A stretch of DNA of 64,000 nt from Crotalaria pallida (Eukaryota > Streptophyta > Magnoliopsida > Fabales > Fabaceae), in assembly GCA_037953625.1 (NCBI GenBank), contig CM075649.1, forward strand, positions 98,585,290-98,649,289, written 5' to 3'. Positions 46,959 to 58,700 of this stretch are shown one piece after another. The notes below the pieces were generated by a model that saw nothing but the letters and a program-made list of their open reading frames with translations, made no database searches and was not told the DNA's origin. Made by a program: the position numbers and the translations under genes. How positions within the stretch are numbered: position 1 is the first letter of the stretch; each line of letters opens with the position of its first letter.

Positions 46959-49900
46959 TTACAACTCATTACAAATTCTTTCTACCAAGGATCTGTTAGG
47001 CCACCTCCTAAAATTCTTATTACATAAAACAACTCTATTAGCTACTTCCTTCCTAATTAATCTAAACATGTGAATAGGGGAACTACTTTCATTACCAAAA
47101 GTTCTTTTGTTTCTCTCCTGCCACGTGTAGTAAATCACAGCCTCCACCATTGTCCAGATGATGGACCGATTCCATTTCACACCAGCAGCATGCAAGACCC
47201 AGCGATTCCACCGTCCAAAACGATACGGGAAGCCAAGGAGTCCCAGCCAATTTGTACAAAGCCAGAGAAGCTCACGACTCCATGAGCATTCAAAGAAGAG
47301 ATGCTGGATCGACTCTCCAGCAGCAACACAAAGACTGCAAAAATTAGGTATGTAGCTCCATCTCAATTTGTCTCGAGTAGAAAGCTTCGCATGAATAACT
47401 AGCCAAGTAATAAATCGGTGTTTAGGAACACTTGATCGATTCCAAACAAATCTGGACATGGAAAAGTAGGTAGATTCCCTCGTAGAAATCGATACCCAGA
47501 TTGGATGGCGTAGACACCATCTGAGCTTGCAATCCATCGCTCATTCACAAAACCCAATCTGATTTTGTCTCTGATCTTCAACAATTGCTTCCAATGCCAG
47601 CTCTGACCCTGTTTCTACTCACAATCCCATAGAGATTGGTCTTTCATATAGTATGAATGAATCCAGTGAACCCATAAGCAGTCCTTCTTACTTGCAATAC
47701 TCCAAATTTGCTTTCCCAGCGCTGCTATATTCCAAGCCCCACAATCCTGTATGCCTAAGCCTCCATGCTTCTTATCTGAGCAAACCCTAGTCCATGCTAC
47801 CTTTGCTTGATAGGAACCATCATCCTTGGCATTCCAGAGGAATTTTCTGCATTCTTTCTGAATATCTCTAATGACTGATGAGGGGATAATAAAAATTGAA
47901 GCCCAATAGATATGAAAACTCATAAGAACTGAGTTAATAAGACACACCCTGGCTTGATAGGATAAATTCCTTGATTTCCAGTAGTTAATACTTTTCAGAA
48001 CCTTATCCACCAAACTATTACAACTTGCAGCATTCCATTTCCTAGAAGTCAAAGGAACACCCAAATACTTACATGGAAAACTCCCCTTTTGGAAATTTGT
48101 CATTGAAATGAGAAGATTCTGAGTCTGAGGATTAGCTCCAGCCATAAAAATATGGGATTTCTCTGAACTGACCTGTAATCCTGACCAAATAGCAAAATCC
48201 TTAAAAGCCTGAGTCATGAGTCTGACACTGGCAGGGTGAGCCTTGCAGAAGATCATAAGATCATCTGCAAAAACCAAACTCATCAGTTTGGATTCTTTAC
48301 AAGCAGGATGAAAACGAAAATTCTTGTGATAGGTAGCTAGCAACAAATTTCTAGTAAGCATCTCCATAGATAGAACAAAAAGAAAAGGGGACATAGGGTC
48401 CCCTTGTCTAATGCCTCTAGATCCCCCAAATCTTGCTCCTTGCTGACCATTTAAGACAATAGAGTAGGAAACAGACCTGATGCAAGAAGAAACCCAAGCA
48501 ATAAACTTTGTTGGGAATTTTAGAGTTGTGAGCATATTTTCAATGAAATCCCATTCAAGGGTATCATAGGCTTTCATGATATCCAACTTCATCATGCACC
48601 TAGGAGAGACCCTTCTCCTCCCATATAGCCTAACCAACTCTTGAGTCATAAGGATATTATGAAGGATGCTTCTGTCTTTGATGAAGGCAGTTTGATTATC
48701 CTGAACCAAGCTAGGGATCACTTCAGCCAATCTACCACTTATAATCTTTGAAATGCATTTGTAAATGGTAGTGCAACATGCAATAGGTCTAAACTGAGAT
48801 ACCATAGAAGGGGCTTCAACCTTAGGAATCATGACTAAGTTAGTGTGATTTACTTCCTTAAGAAGCTTACCATTGTCAAAGAATTCCTTGATGGCCTTGC
48901 AGAAATCTGAGCCAATAGTATTCCAAGCTGTCTTAAAAAAACCTGAGCCATAACCATCTGGCCCTGGGGCTTTATTCTCATTTATGGAGAAAAAGGCCTT
49001 CTTTACTTCCTCATCAGAGATGGGCTCAATCAAAGCTAATTGCTGCTCAATGGACAGAGTATCCCCTTGATCAATCACCTCTTGGCTACACATAGTTCCC
49101 CTGCTTCTACTTAAGAAGATATCATGATAGAAATCCTCAAAGAGCTTCTGAATATGAGATTGATCTGTCACAGGATCACCCCTATCATCTAAGATTCTAA
49201 TAACTCTGTTTTGATGGTTCCTCTTCTTGATAGAATCATGGAATAGTCTAGTATTACTATCACCATCTCTCAGCCAAGCCATCTTAGCCTTCTGCTGGAG
49301 AAAAGAAATAACATCATTTGGATCTTAGCATATTGATTGGAAATACTCCTCTCAGCAGCATGTAATTCAGGGTCCATAGGCTTCAAGACCAGCTCTTTTT
49401 GAATACCCTCTAACTTATCTCTAAGATCAGCTTCTCTCACATCAATATTAGAAAAATGTTGCTTGTTTAGCTTAGCTAAAGGACCCTTAAGCGCCTTTAG
49501 TTTCTTGCAAAGCACATACATTCTGCGCCCCTCATAATTTTCCAGCCAACACTGCTCAATAATACTCTGAAAGTCTTGATGACTTGCCCACATATTGAAG
49601 TACTTGAAAGTAAACTTCCTTATCTCCTCTTTGTGACCCCAATTTACTATAATTGCAGAGTGATCAGAAAGCCCAGGGGTCTTAAAATCAGCATAAGAAT
49701 TTGGCCACTCTGAACTCCAAGCCATATTAATCAAAGCCCTGTCTAACTTGATGTTGATTCTATCTGTACCCTCCTGCTTATTACACCAAGTGTAGAAACA
49801 GCCTGTCTGCCTCATATCCATCAGCCCACACTCATCAATGCAGCTTTGAAAATCTCTAACTGCATTTGAATCAATAGGACTGCCTCCCATCTTTTCTTGC

Positions 49901-50343
49901 TGAGTCAAACAGGTATTAAAATCACCTAAGATCAGCCAAGGAATGTCAATGAAACCCTGAATACCACATAGCACCTGCCATAGTTCCTTTCTTTCCATAG
50001 CATCGTTGTCAGCATAAACAAAAGTCACAAAAATCTGTTTCATAGTTTGCTTAATAATAACATGGCAGTGAACATACTGGGGGGATCTAGCAATAATATT
50101 TACCTCAAAGATATCTCTTCTCCACATCACCCAAATCCTCCCAATAGAACAGACATCTTGATTATGAAAAGAACCCCAATCACAAGCAATTTTATTCTGA
50201 ACATGCTGAAAAGATGAATCTCTCAGCTTATTTTCCAAAATAGCAAATAACCCTACTTTATTTTGTTTATACAAATCAAGAACCTGGTTTTGTTTTCGAG
50301 GGTGGTTCAACCCTCGAATGTTCCATGCACCTATCTTATCCAT
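46959..50343 (-). pseudogene. LINE ORF2: endonuclease / reverse transcriptase, interrupted
   Basis: Start ATG at 50341-50343 (MDKIGAWNIRGLN), overlapping the ORF1 stop within ATGGATAA. The N-terminal endonuclease shows AWNIRGL, LILGDFNT and LSDHSAI. RT shows NENKAPGPDGYG, GIRQGDPMSP and the catalytic LVFADD. The C-terminus has a zinc-binding RT-associated region (FCSLCVAAGESIQHLFFEC). Lesions: a frameshift near 49320 between endonuclease and RT, TAG at 47615-47617, and a frameshift near 47465. The enzyme would nick target DNA and prime reverse transcription there; this copy cannot make it intact. Confidence 0.92.
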
Positions 50344-51680
50344 AAGGAGGTTGCATTGAACTCTCCCCCTTCTGCAAATCAATCACCCTTTGTTGAGCTT
50401 TACTTCTGGTAATTACTGTAGTCCACCCCTCATTTTCCTTTTCTTGCTGTTTTCCTCTATCAATTTCTGTACTGTGTACTGTGAGTTCTGAAATAACAAC
50501 ATCTACTGCAGCTTTTCCTGTCTCCACATTTTCTTGAGGAACTAGTCCATTATCAATATCATGCTGTAGTTTAAGAGCTTCATCAAGTTTTTGTGTCTCC
50601 TGTTGAGTGGGTTTGTTCTTCACTACCCACTGTTGCTTTACCCCTTTCTTACACATCTTTGCATCATGCCCATAGGAGGAACATTTAGAACACAAAGTAG
50701 GCTTCCATTCATAATTGACTTTTTGAGAGATAATGGTTCCTTTTTCATCCTCAAAGTGAACTTCCTCTGGAAGAATGGTTGGATCCACCTCAATCAAAAC
50801 CCTAGCATAGCTGATTCTATTCCTTTCCTCTGTCACTTTATCTGCCATGATAGGAGTACCAATCAAACTGGAAATTTTCCCTAAAGCAGAGGGCCCCCAG
50901 AATTTTAGATTTAAGTTGGGTAGTTGCACCCATATAGGCACTCTATCTAAAAAACTCTTAGTCATTGGTTTATCAGTCCAGGGAGCAATGATTAAGGGTT
51001 TTTTTTTTATCAAAGTGATAAATTCCCACTTCCAAAACACTGTTCCTACCCTCAGCAGTGTTGAACCTCACAATAAGGGTACCATCAACATTCATCAGAA
51101 TTTTATCAATCCCATATTGCCTCCATGCCTTTTTTATAAAACCACTCAAAACAGGGTAAGGGGGATTTGCTCCAAGGACATAACAGACCAAAGAGTTCTG
51201 CCAATATTTAATTTGATCTTCAACATCAGATGGTTCTAATTTCCCTAAAGCCACACCATTCTTCAATTCAGGTTGATGAAATTTCAACTTACCTCCTGCA
51301 TTCCTGAGTTTTGTGATGTCAAAATTGTCCCATACATTAGGTCTTGCCAATTCAACTTTGTCAACTTTGTCATTATTAGGATTACTGGCATCAGTAATAT
51401 GAGTGACATGGGTATTCTCCTTTATATGTTGCTGATCTACCTCGTTCATTGTTTGTTTTGAAGGACTCTCCTTCCTGCTAATCCTTGCCCGAATCATCTC
51501 AATACCTTGCACCAAAGAATCAAGTTGCTTGGGCGTTAAGGCATCTATTGTTTCAAGGTCCTCATCATCCAATTGTGTGAGATCAAAAAGTTGGTTCTGA
51601 GCGGGTTTGTCTTGTTGTAGAGAAGAAGAAGGAGAAGGTGGTGAGGGGGACTTTGGTGGCCGTCCCCTCTTCTTAGCCAT
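50336..51680 (-). pseudogene. LINE ORF1: RNA-binding Gag-like protein, frameshifted
   Basis: Start MAKKRGRPPKSP at 51680, basic and Ser/Pro-rich at the N-terminus. A DUF4283-like region follows (residues about 150-250) and a CCHC zinc knuckle CSKCSSYGHDAKMC, as in plant L1 ORF1 proteins. The frame breaks in a run of ten A (50999-51008 as T on the plus strand), so slippage in that run is the likely cause. The stop at 50336-50338 overlaps the ORF2 start by 8 bases, which suggests coupled translation. Confidence 0.88.
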
Positions 51681-51820
51681 GAGGCCGCACCAAAAAGCCT
51701 AGGGAAACCCTAGGTTTCGTGAAAGAGAAGAGAGAAAAGTCAACTTAGTCAAACCCTAGTTTTTTTCTTCAATTTGGTTTTGTTTGGAGTAAAACTTAAA
51801 AAAAAATAATAATAATAATA
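51681..51820 (-). other. LINE 5' UTR with (TTA)n start
   Basis: On the minus strand the element begins with TTATTATTATTATTATT and a T run, then about 120 bases of leader containing AAACCCTAG and AAACCTAGGG motifs, before the ORF1 ATG. Confidence 0.6.
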
Positions 51821-51889
51821 ATAAAAGTACTATTTTATTTTTGAAAAACGTATTATAACAAATTTATACTTATTTTGACTAGAAAACAT
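51821..51889 (-). repeat. LTR G (B family), segment 3
   Basis: In reverse complement it matches about 11520-11580 of the B LTR (GTTTTCTAGTCAAAATAAG). It is cut by the CACTA element; the rest of G lies beyond the window. Confidence 0.85.
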
Positions 51890-51912
51890 CACTACAAAAA
51901 AAACCCTTTATT

Positions 51913-52150
51913 GCAACATTTTGCAACGACTTAAAAAACTCGTTGCAGAAAACAGGTGTTTTGCAACGACTTTTTTAAGTCGTTGCAGAAAATAGGTGTA
52001 GAAAACAGGTGTTTTGCAACGACTTAAAAAGTCGTTGCAAAACACCTGTTTTCTGCAATGACTTTAAGTCGTTGCAAAACACCTGTTTTCTGCAACGACT
52101 TTTTAAGTCGTTGCAAAACACTTGTTTTCTGCAACGACTTTACCGTTGCT
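51913..52150. repeat. CACTA subterminal palindromic repeats
   Basis: TTGCAACGACTT and its complement AAGTCGTTGCAA alternate many times, separated by AAAACACCTGTTTTCTGC or its complement. Such motifs bind the element's own protein in En/Spm. Confidence 0.88.
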
Positions 52151-52835
52151 AATAAGATTAATAATTTTTTTATTTTTTTTTGTCTCTACTCTTTGACCAG
52201 TACCACAGGTGTCCCCAAAAACATCTTTAATACCAATGAACTCTTGAGACTAATCCTGCACGAGGTCTCGTTCCTAGCCTCTCCCAATAGGGTGTGTTAA
52301 CTGCGAATTGAAACCTGAGACTTCTTGGTCTCAGGCCCCATTCCCATAAAAGCCCCGTTGGTAAATAATTTTTTTTGTAAAAAATAAAAAAATAAAAAAG
52401 GGGGGGGGGTTCGAACCCTTTCCCCCCAACTTCTTCTTCTCTGCCAAGTTGGCCGCCGGCCCTAAACCCCTTCTCTCCCTCCACCGGCTCCATTTTTTTT
52501 GTGCACCACCACAAGCCGCCACAAGCCACCCTCCATCCTCAACATCATGCTCTCCCTCTGTGCTGTCTCCGCCGCTCACTCACTCACTCTCTCTCGCCGG
52601 CCGCCACGTGTGTTCCCTTCCCCATTCTTTCTCCTTTATTTGGCCTCTCTCTCGTTAGCTCTCTCTTTCTCTCTCTGTCCTTGGCTCGTGCAGTCGCCTC
52701 CAGCCAAGGGAGTCACGAATCGCGACTCGCCTTTGTCCCTGGTCATAGATCCGCCGCCGCAGCCGAAGGAAACCGCGACTCCTCGCCTTTCTCCTTGGTC
52801 ACAAAACCACCGCCGCCCCTGTTGGTTGCTGCCGC
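52151..52835. other. CACTA interior, left part: hairpin and GC-rich segment
   Basis: It contains a hairpin (CCTGAGAC 52314-52321 with GTCTCAGG 52328-52335), a 10-G run merging into GGTTCGAACCC, and then a GC-rich CCGCC/CTCTC segment (52440-52835). The latter has overlapping ORFs of up to 115 codons that look compositional. It may be a captured gene fragment or promoter-exon piece; no domain is recognised. Confidence 0.5.
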
Positions 52836-53198
52836 TGTAACATCCTAAACTATTTTTAAATGAAATTATTGAATAAAAACCTAAGAAAAATTGGAATAAT
52901 GACTTAATGAATTTTGCTACATAGGTGAGTGGTGATTATAAGTCCTAGGGGTTGTATAGAAGGCAGTTGTGGCTTCGGGCAAAGTCATATAAGCGAAATC
53001 GGAAGTTAAATCGGCGTTTTAGATGTTAGAAATCGACCGAAAAGAGAAAATTAGAAATTTATTATAGGATGCTAAGAAAATCAATTCCACCGTTGGATAT
53101 GAAGTTTATGGGGTGAAGAAGCTTATCTAAAAATTTGGACCCGATCCGACGGTTGACGAAAACGTTACGGCGAATCGAAGGTTGAAGACCCTGTTTCT

Positions 53199-53410
53199 CG
53201 CCCAGGCGCACCAGCCATGCGCCCAGGCGGGTGCACTGTTCATAAGTGCACCAGGCAGTGAAAAATCCGCCCAGGCGAGGCACCAATTCGCCCAGGCGAG
53301 TGGTGATGTGCACCAGTGGCACCAGTCTTGCGTGTGGCGCGCCAAAACTCCCACCTGACCGCACCAGCCATGCACCAGCTTGGTGCTGGTGCTGATCTCC
53401 CGCCCAGGCG
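53199..53410. repeat. CGCCCAGGCG array in F LTR
   Basis: Five copies at 53199, 53220, 53268, 53289 and 53401, mixed with GCACCAG repeats. The 3' LTR has the same array at about 60533-60750. It lies in the upstream part of the LTR. Confidence 0.88.
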
Positions 53411-54091
53411 AGCCTAGCATGCGCGTGGCGCAGACCAGATTTCATATGGTCCGCTGATTCGGGCTTGGTGGCTAAGTTTGCCACACCAGCCACACGATTT
53501 TCCCAGGCCAAGGCAGAAAAATAAAGCACCAAAAACATAACACTTCACCACCTTTCAACTCCAACACAAACCCACCATCTTCATCAAACTCTCTCAACCC
53601 TAAGAACACTCTCATCATCATCCCACCATAAACACTTGATTCTTGGGCACCTCAACCCAAAATCAACCAAACCCATCAAGCTTGCATCATGGATTTTGGC
53701 TAAGAGCTCATTCCTTTCTCTTCCTTGACTGACGAATTTGCTCCCTCCTTCCTTCTTCTTGGTTTTTCAATTCCCACCATTGATTGGGGTAAGTTAGCTT
53801 CATGCCATGAATTAATTTCCTTTCCATTCCAACTTTCCTTAGTTCATAGAAATTATGTTTAAAACCTTAGGGTTCTTGCACTCATGGTTATGTAGGGATT
53901 TTGTTTCATGCCTTCCAACCCAAACCAAGGCAAGGACAAGGATCACTCATCTTGTGCTCTCTCAAATAGTATTGTGTACCATCATTTCATCATTTCCTTA
54001 TTGAGTTGGCAAGCTAGGCTTAGAAAATTCAAGTTTCCAAGATTTTGAGCTAGGGCTCACTAAGGTTCTATTTACTTCTTGCTAATTTAAG

Positions 54092-55067
54092 GTAAGGAGA
54101 GGGTTATAGTGAGTATTACCGTACTCTGGGGTTTACTTTACAATATGCATATAATGGGTACTAAGAATTATGTGTTAGTTTAGGTTGATATGATATAGAA
54201 TAATTGTTAAAAATAGAATTTATGACTTAGGGAAATTATTTTGATGTTGATATGTTCCATCTTGATATTTGGTAATTGTTGATGATTTGAATGCTTGATT
54301 TGTGAAATGACTGAGATATAATGTTGATTAGAATTCAAGGCAAAGAATGACAATAATGAATAAAGTAAATAATAATGGAAAGTGCAGTGGAATTGAGGAT
54401 CGGTGCATTGATAGACTAGGTGCCCCTGCCGGGTGTACCAAAGTCCTAAGGGCCAAGTGCTCAACCAGGCTAAAATCCCATTAGGTACAAATTCCGTGTT
54501 AGGCATCAATGCACCAAGACTCAATTCGCTGCCGGACTAAAAGATCTAAAATGTGTTGAGAATGTGAAAAGTAAATGAATTCAAATAACTGAATGTAATT
54601 GAATTGTGGAAATTATGTGATAGCATAGCCTAACAGGTGAACTCTTTTGGGTGAGAAAGTCCTGGTTGAGCGAGAGACCCTTGGGTGTACCAAATGCCTG
54701 GCAGGAGCATTAAAATTCCTAGTGATGCAAACCGGTTGTAACCGGGAGTGTAATACAGACGTGGTAAGACGTTATCGCGTTGTGGGTGCGAACGCAGTAA
54801 AGACGTGACTGGAACGCACTGAATGAGAAATGTTATTATAAATGATGAAAAGAGAATAAAAGCGCATTATGAGATTAATGCATGAGTATAAAGAGATAAA
54901 ATTGACTTGAGAAACTAATGAATACTTGAAAATGAATTGTGATACATTGACTCTTATTTTGCTGTGATTGAACTGCTATATGTGTGTGGCTTAGTGTTAC
55001 ATTATGTCTTAATTGGAAACTGCCTCCCCATTTTGTGTGTAATACTCACTCCTTACTATCTCCACAG
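54092..55067 (+). other. Candidate intron in F 5' LTR
   Basis: Donor ATTTAAG|GTAAGGAGA and acceptor ACTATCTCCACAG|GTACTGAG; 976 bp. The 3' LTR has the same pair (61434-62399, 966 bp). Confidence 0.5.
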
Positions 55068-55108
55068 GTACTGAGGAAGAGTTTGCACCCGATCAGGCCG
55101 AGCAGGAG

Positions 55109-55131
55109 TACTCTCCCTCACAGGGAGAGTA
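55109..55131 (+). promoter_or_regulatory. LTR hairpin, element F 5' copy
   Basis: Arms TACTCTCCCT and AGGGAGAGTA (10 bp, perfect), CAC loop. The 3' copy at 62441-62463 is identical. Confidence 0.6.
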
Positions 55132-55372
55132 GGTGAATTATAGTTATGTTGGACATGGGAATGTCCTGGGCCCGATGGCCTGATGTGAATCATTTTTGTT
55201 GTATATATAATGTAAATAGCTTTTTGGGGGCCCAGGACGACTCCTTTTGGGAAGGGGTCCTATTTTGGGGAAAAACTGTTTTCCAACTTGTTTATATTCC
55301 GCTTAACTCTGATGCTTATACTCTGATGTCTCATACTGTGGTATCTTGATGTGTGCACGATGTGGCACTGGA

Positions 55373-55425
<53 letters not shown>

Positions 55426-55624
55426 AATAGCCCTGCTGGCTTTGAAATTTGAATGATGTTGTTTATCAGGTTGCAGGAAAACCGGAATTTTTGGGAAAGT
55501 CCTAAAAACAAACAAAACTCCGTCCGTTTGACGGGTGATTTTTTATAAATTAAAAAGAAAATTTTAAATTCACTACTTTAATTAAGGGTATAATAGGGTA
55601 AATAATCTTAGTTGTTACATTTTA

Positions 55625-55636
55625 TGGTATCAGAGC
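55625..55636 (+). promoter_or_regulatory. Element F primer-binding site (initiator tRNA-Met)
   Basis: TGGTATCAGAGC, five bases after the LTR end. Confidence 0.9.
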
Positions 55637-55651
55637 AGTTTCCCTCGGCCT

Positions 55652-55697
55652 TTGGAGTTATGAGCTACTCCAATGATTACTCACCGAGCGAGTGATC
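55652..55697 (+). promoter_or_regulatory. Tandem leader hairpins of element F
   Basis: TTGGAGT (55652-55658) pairs with ACTCCAA (55667-55673). GATTACTC (55675-55682) pairs with GAGTGATC (55690-55697) with one G-T pair around the loop ACCGAGC. Confidence 0.5.
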
Positions 55698-55796
55698 GAT
55701 AATTATAGTTAGAGTCTAGAGTTTATTGATAGGATGTTTATACTATTAATTATGCTATTAAGCATTAACTGTCGGCCTTGTGCATGACTAAACAGA

Positions 55797-58700
55797 ATGG
55801 CTGGTAGACGGATCGATAACGATGGGATCCGAGCTATTATGGAGCAGATGGCACAGATGCAACAGAATCAGGGGAATAACATCGCAGCAGCAGCTGCAGC
55901 AGCAGCGACAGCAACAGCGGCTGCAATGATTCCTCAACCCCCAGCTCCAGTTGCTATTGATTGGTTGGCGCGGTTCAGAAAGAACGATCCGCAGAAGTTC
56001 GAAGGTGGGTTCAATCCCGATGGGGCACAACTATGGTTGCAAGAGATCAAGAAGATTCTTAATACTATGGCACCACCGGAGGAACAGAAGGTTCTGCTAG
56101 CACAGTACATGCTGACTAGTGAAGCGAAACACTGGTGGCAATAAATGCGGAGGGGATTGGAGGCGAACAATCAGGCGATCACATGGGATTTGTTCAAGAA
56201 TCGTTTTCTGGGCAAATACTTTCCTGAAGATGTTCGTAGAGAGAAGGAGATAACTTTTCTGTAGCTCGTGCAAGGGAACATGAGCATCGATGAATATGCT
56301 GCTAGGTTTGAGGAATTGATCCGATATGCAGGGAGTTACAGGGATGCAGATGAAAGGACCAAGTGCATCAAGTTCGAGACCGGACTTCGTTCGGAGATCA
56401 AGATGGCCTTTGAATATCAGAACATCAGCAACTTGTCTCAACTGATCAACATGACTAGCACGTACGAAAACAGTCGCAAGCAACGTGCAGCTGAGAAACG
56501 CAGCAAGAACGTGCAGAAGTCTGGAGGTCCTGTCAGGGGCAAGAGTTCGGTGCAGCGACCAGGTCCTTACTCCCAGCCTAGATCAGGCCCAGTAGTGAGT
56601 ACCTATGGTTCTATTCCGACTTGTCCACACTGTGGCAAGCAACACAGGGGAGACTGCTGGAGACTGGATCCGAGCAAGAGGATAATGACCTGTTACAAAT
56701 GCGGTCAGCCGGGTCACATGATGACAAATTGTCCTAGAAACGCAGTTAAGAAGGAGGTGAATGTGGCTAAGGTTCAGAAAGCTGGTGACAACAGGGTGAC
56801 TCAAAAGGGCAAGGTGTATACTCTGGACGGCGAGGAAGTTACTGATGCTGATGAACTGATTAGAGGTACCAGTTATGTTAATAATGTTCCTTGTGGTATT
56901 CTCTTTGATTACGGAGCTACTCATTCATTTATTTCTGCCGATTGCATGAAGAAGTTAGGGTTGTCTGCAATAGAAATGCCTTATAAATTATCTGTCTCTA
57001 CACCCATAAATTCTTCTGTAGTCACATCAACTATGTGTTTGGATTGCCCACTTCGAGTATTGGAGCGGGAATTCAAAGTAAATCTAATCTGTTTGCCTCT
57101 AACTAAACTTGACATCATTCTGGGAATGGACTGGATGTCTCGGTACCATGTTCTGATTGACTGTCATCAGAAATCAATTACTATCAGTGATCTTTCTTTA
57201 TCTGCCCTGGAGATGAATGAGGAGGCAGAGATCAGTCAGATTCCGATAGTCTGCGAATTTCCAGAAGTCTTTCCTGTAGAGATTCCTGGATTACCGCCAA
57301 ACAGAGAAGTGGAGTTTAGTATTGATCTGATGCCTTGTGCAGGTCCTATTTCAATAGCCCCGTACCAGATGGCACCTCCGGAGTTAGAAGAGTTGAAAAA
57401 GCAGATAGAGGAGCTTTTGGCCAAGGGTTTGATTAGACCGAGTGTGTCACCTTGGGGAGCTTCGATTCTTTTTGTTAAAAAGAAGGACGGAAGTCTCCCA
57501 ATGTGCATCGACTACAGGCAGTTGAATGCGGTGACTGTGAAAAACAAATATCCTCTCCCTCGCATTGACGATTTGTTGGACCAATTGCGAGGAGCAGTTG
57601 TATTTTCTAAGATTGACCTTCGATCGGGATACCATCAGATCCATATCCGAGAGGAGGACATTCCTAAAACGGCATTCAGGTCGAGATATGGACATTTTGA
57701 GTATGTGGTTATGTCCTTTGGTCTCACTAATGCTCCGGCCATCTTCATGGATTATATGAACAGGATTTTTAGGCCGTACTTGGATTCTTTTGTCATAGTC
57801 TTTATCGACGACATTCACATCTATTCTAAGAGTCCAAGTGAGCACGTCGAGCATCTGAGAATTGTGCTGCAAATTCTCAAATCCAAACAGCTTTACGCAA
57901 AGCTTTCTAAATGTAGTTTCTAATTGAATGAAGTGCAGTTTCTGGGGCATATCATTTCTGAGAAGGGTGTTGCTGTCGATCCTTCTAAGGTGGAAGCGGT
58001 ACTTAAGTGGGAGAGACCTAAGTCCATTACTGAGATCAGAAGCTTTCTTGGTATGGCTGGGTATTATCGGACGTTTATTGAGGGGTTTTCTAAATTGGCC
58101 CTTCCTTTGACAACTCTTACACGGAAAGGTGTTCCGTTTGAGTGGTCCCCGGAATGTGAAAGTAGTTTCCAAGAATTGAAGAGGCGGTTGACTAGTTCCC
58201 CAGTGTTAATTTTGCCGGACCCGACTCAGTCCTTCGTGGTGTATTGTGATGCTTCTAAACAAGGGTTGGGTTGTGTGTTGATGCAGCAAGGGCAAGTCAT
58301 AGCTTATGCATCCAGACAATTGAGGCAGCATGAACAGAACTATCCCACTCATGATCTTGAGTTGGCGGCAGTGGTTTTTGCTTTGAAAATCTGGAGGCAT
58401 TATTTATATGGTTCAAAGTTCGAAGTCTTTAGCGATCATAAAAGTCTTCGCTATCTCTTCGATCAAAAAGAGTTGAATATGAGATAGAGGAGGTGGATGG
58501 AATTTCTGAAAGACTACGACTTCGATCTTCAGTATCATCCGGGCAAAGCCAATGTAGTGGCTGATGCACTAAGTCGTAAGACTTTGCATGTCAGCAATCT
58601 GATGGTGAAAGAGATGCAATTGATCCAAGAGTTCAGTGACCTCAACTTGAACATGCAAGTGAAAGAGAAGAGCATTGTTCTAGAAATGTTGCAGGTTACT

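Larger units (their letters stand above)
46796..51820 (-). mobile_element. L1-type LINE, about 5.0 kb
   Basis: Minus-strand LINE with ORF1 (DUF4283-like plus zinc knuckle) and ORF2 (endonuclease, RT, C-terminal zinc region). The 16-bp duplication ATAAAAGTACTATTTT flanks it at 46780-46795 and 51821-51836. Both flanks belong to LTR G. A (TAA)n tract sits at the 5' end rather than at the 3' end, and the 3' end has only a short A stretch. Confidence 0.93.
52836..55619 (+). repeat. Element F 5' LTR (2784 bp)
   Basis: Starts TGTAACATCCT, ends GTTGTTACA. Contains the CGCCCAGGCG array, donor at 54092, acceptor ending at 55067, hairpin 55109-55131 and a TA/TG microsatellite at 55376-55425. Confidence 0.95.

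Noticed and set aside
52407..52418. GGTTCGAACCC, identical to a tRNA/SINE B-box
   Set aside because: No A-box, cloverleaf or SINE-like body is found at the right distance; it follows a 10-G run and is probably chance.
52449..52848. Overlapping ORFs in the GC-rich CACTA segment
   Set aside because: Three frames are open at once, which reflects composition; none shows a domain.
53062..53538. Trp/Gly-rich ORFs over the F LTR array
   Set aside because: They translate the CGCCCAGGCG and GCACCAG repeats antisense; composition explains them.
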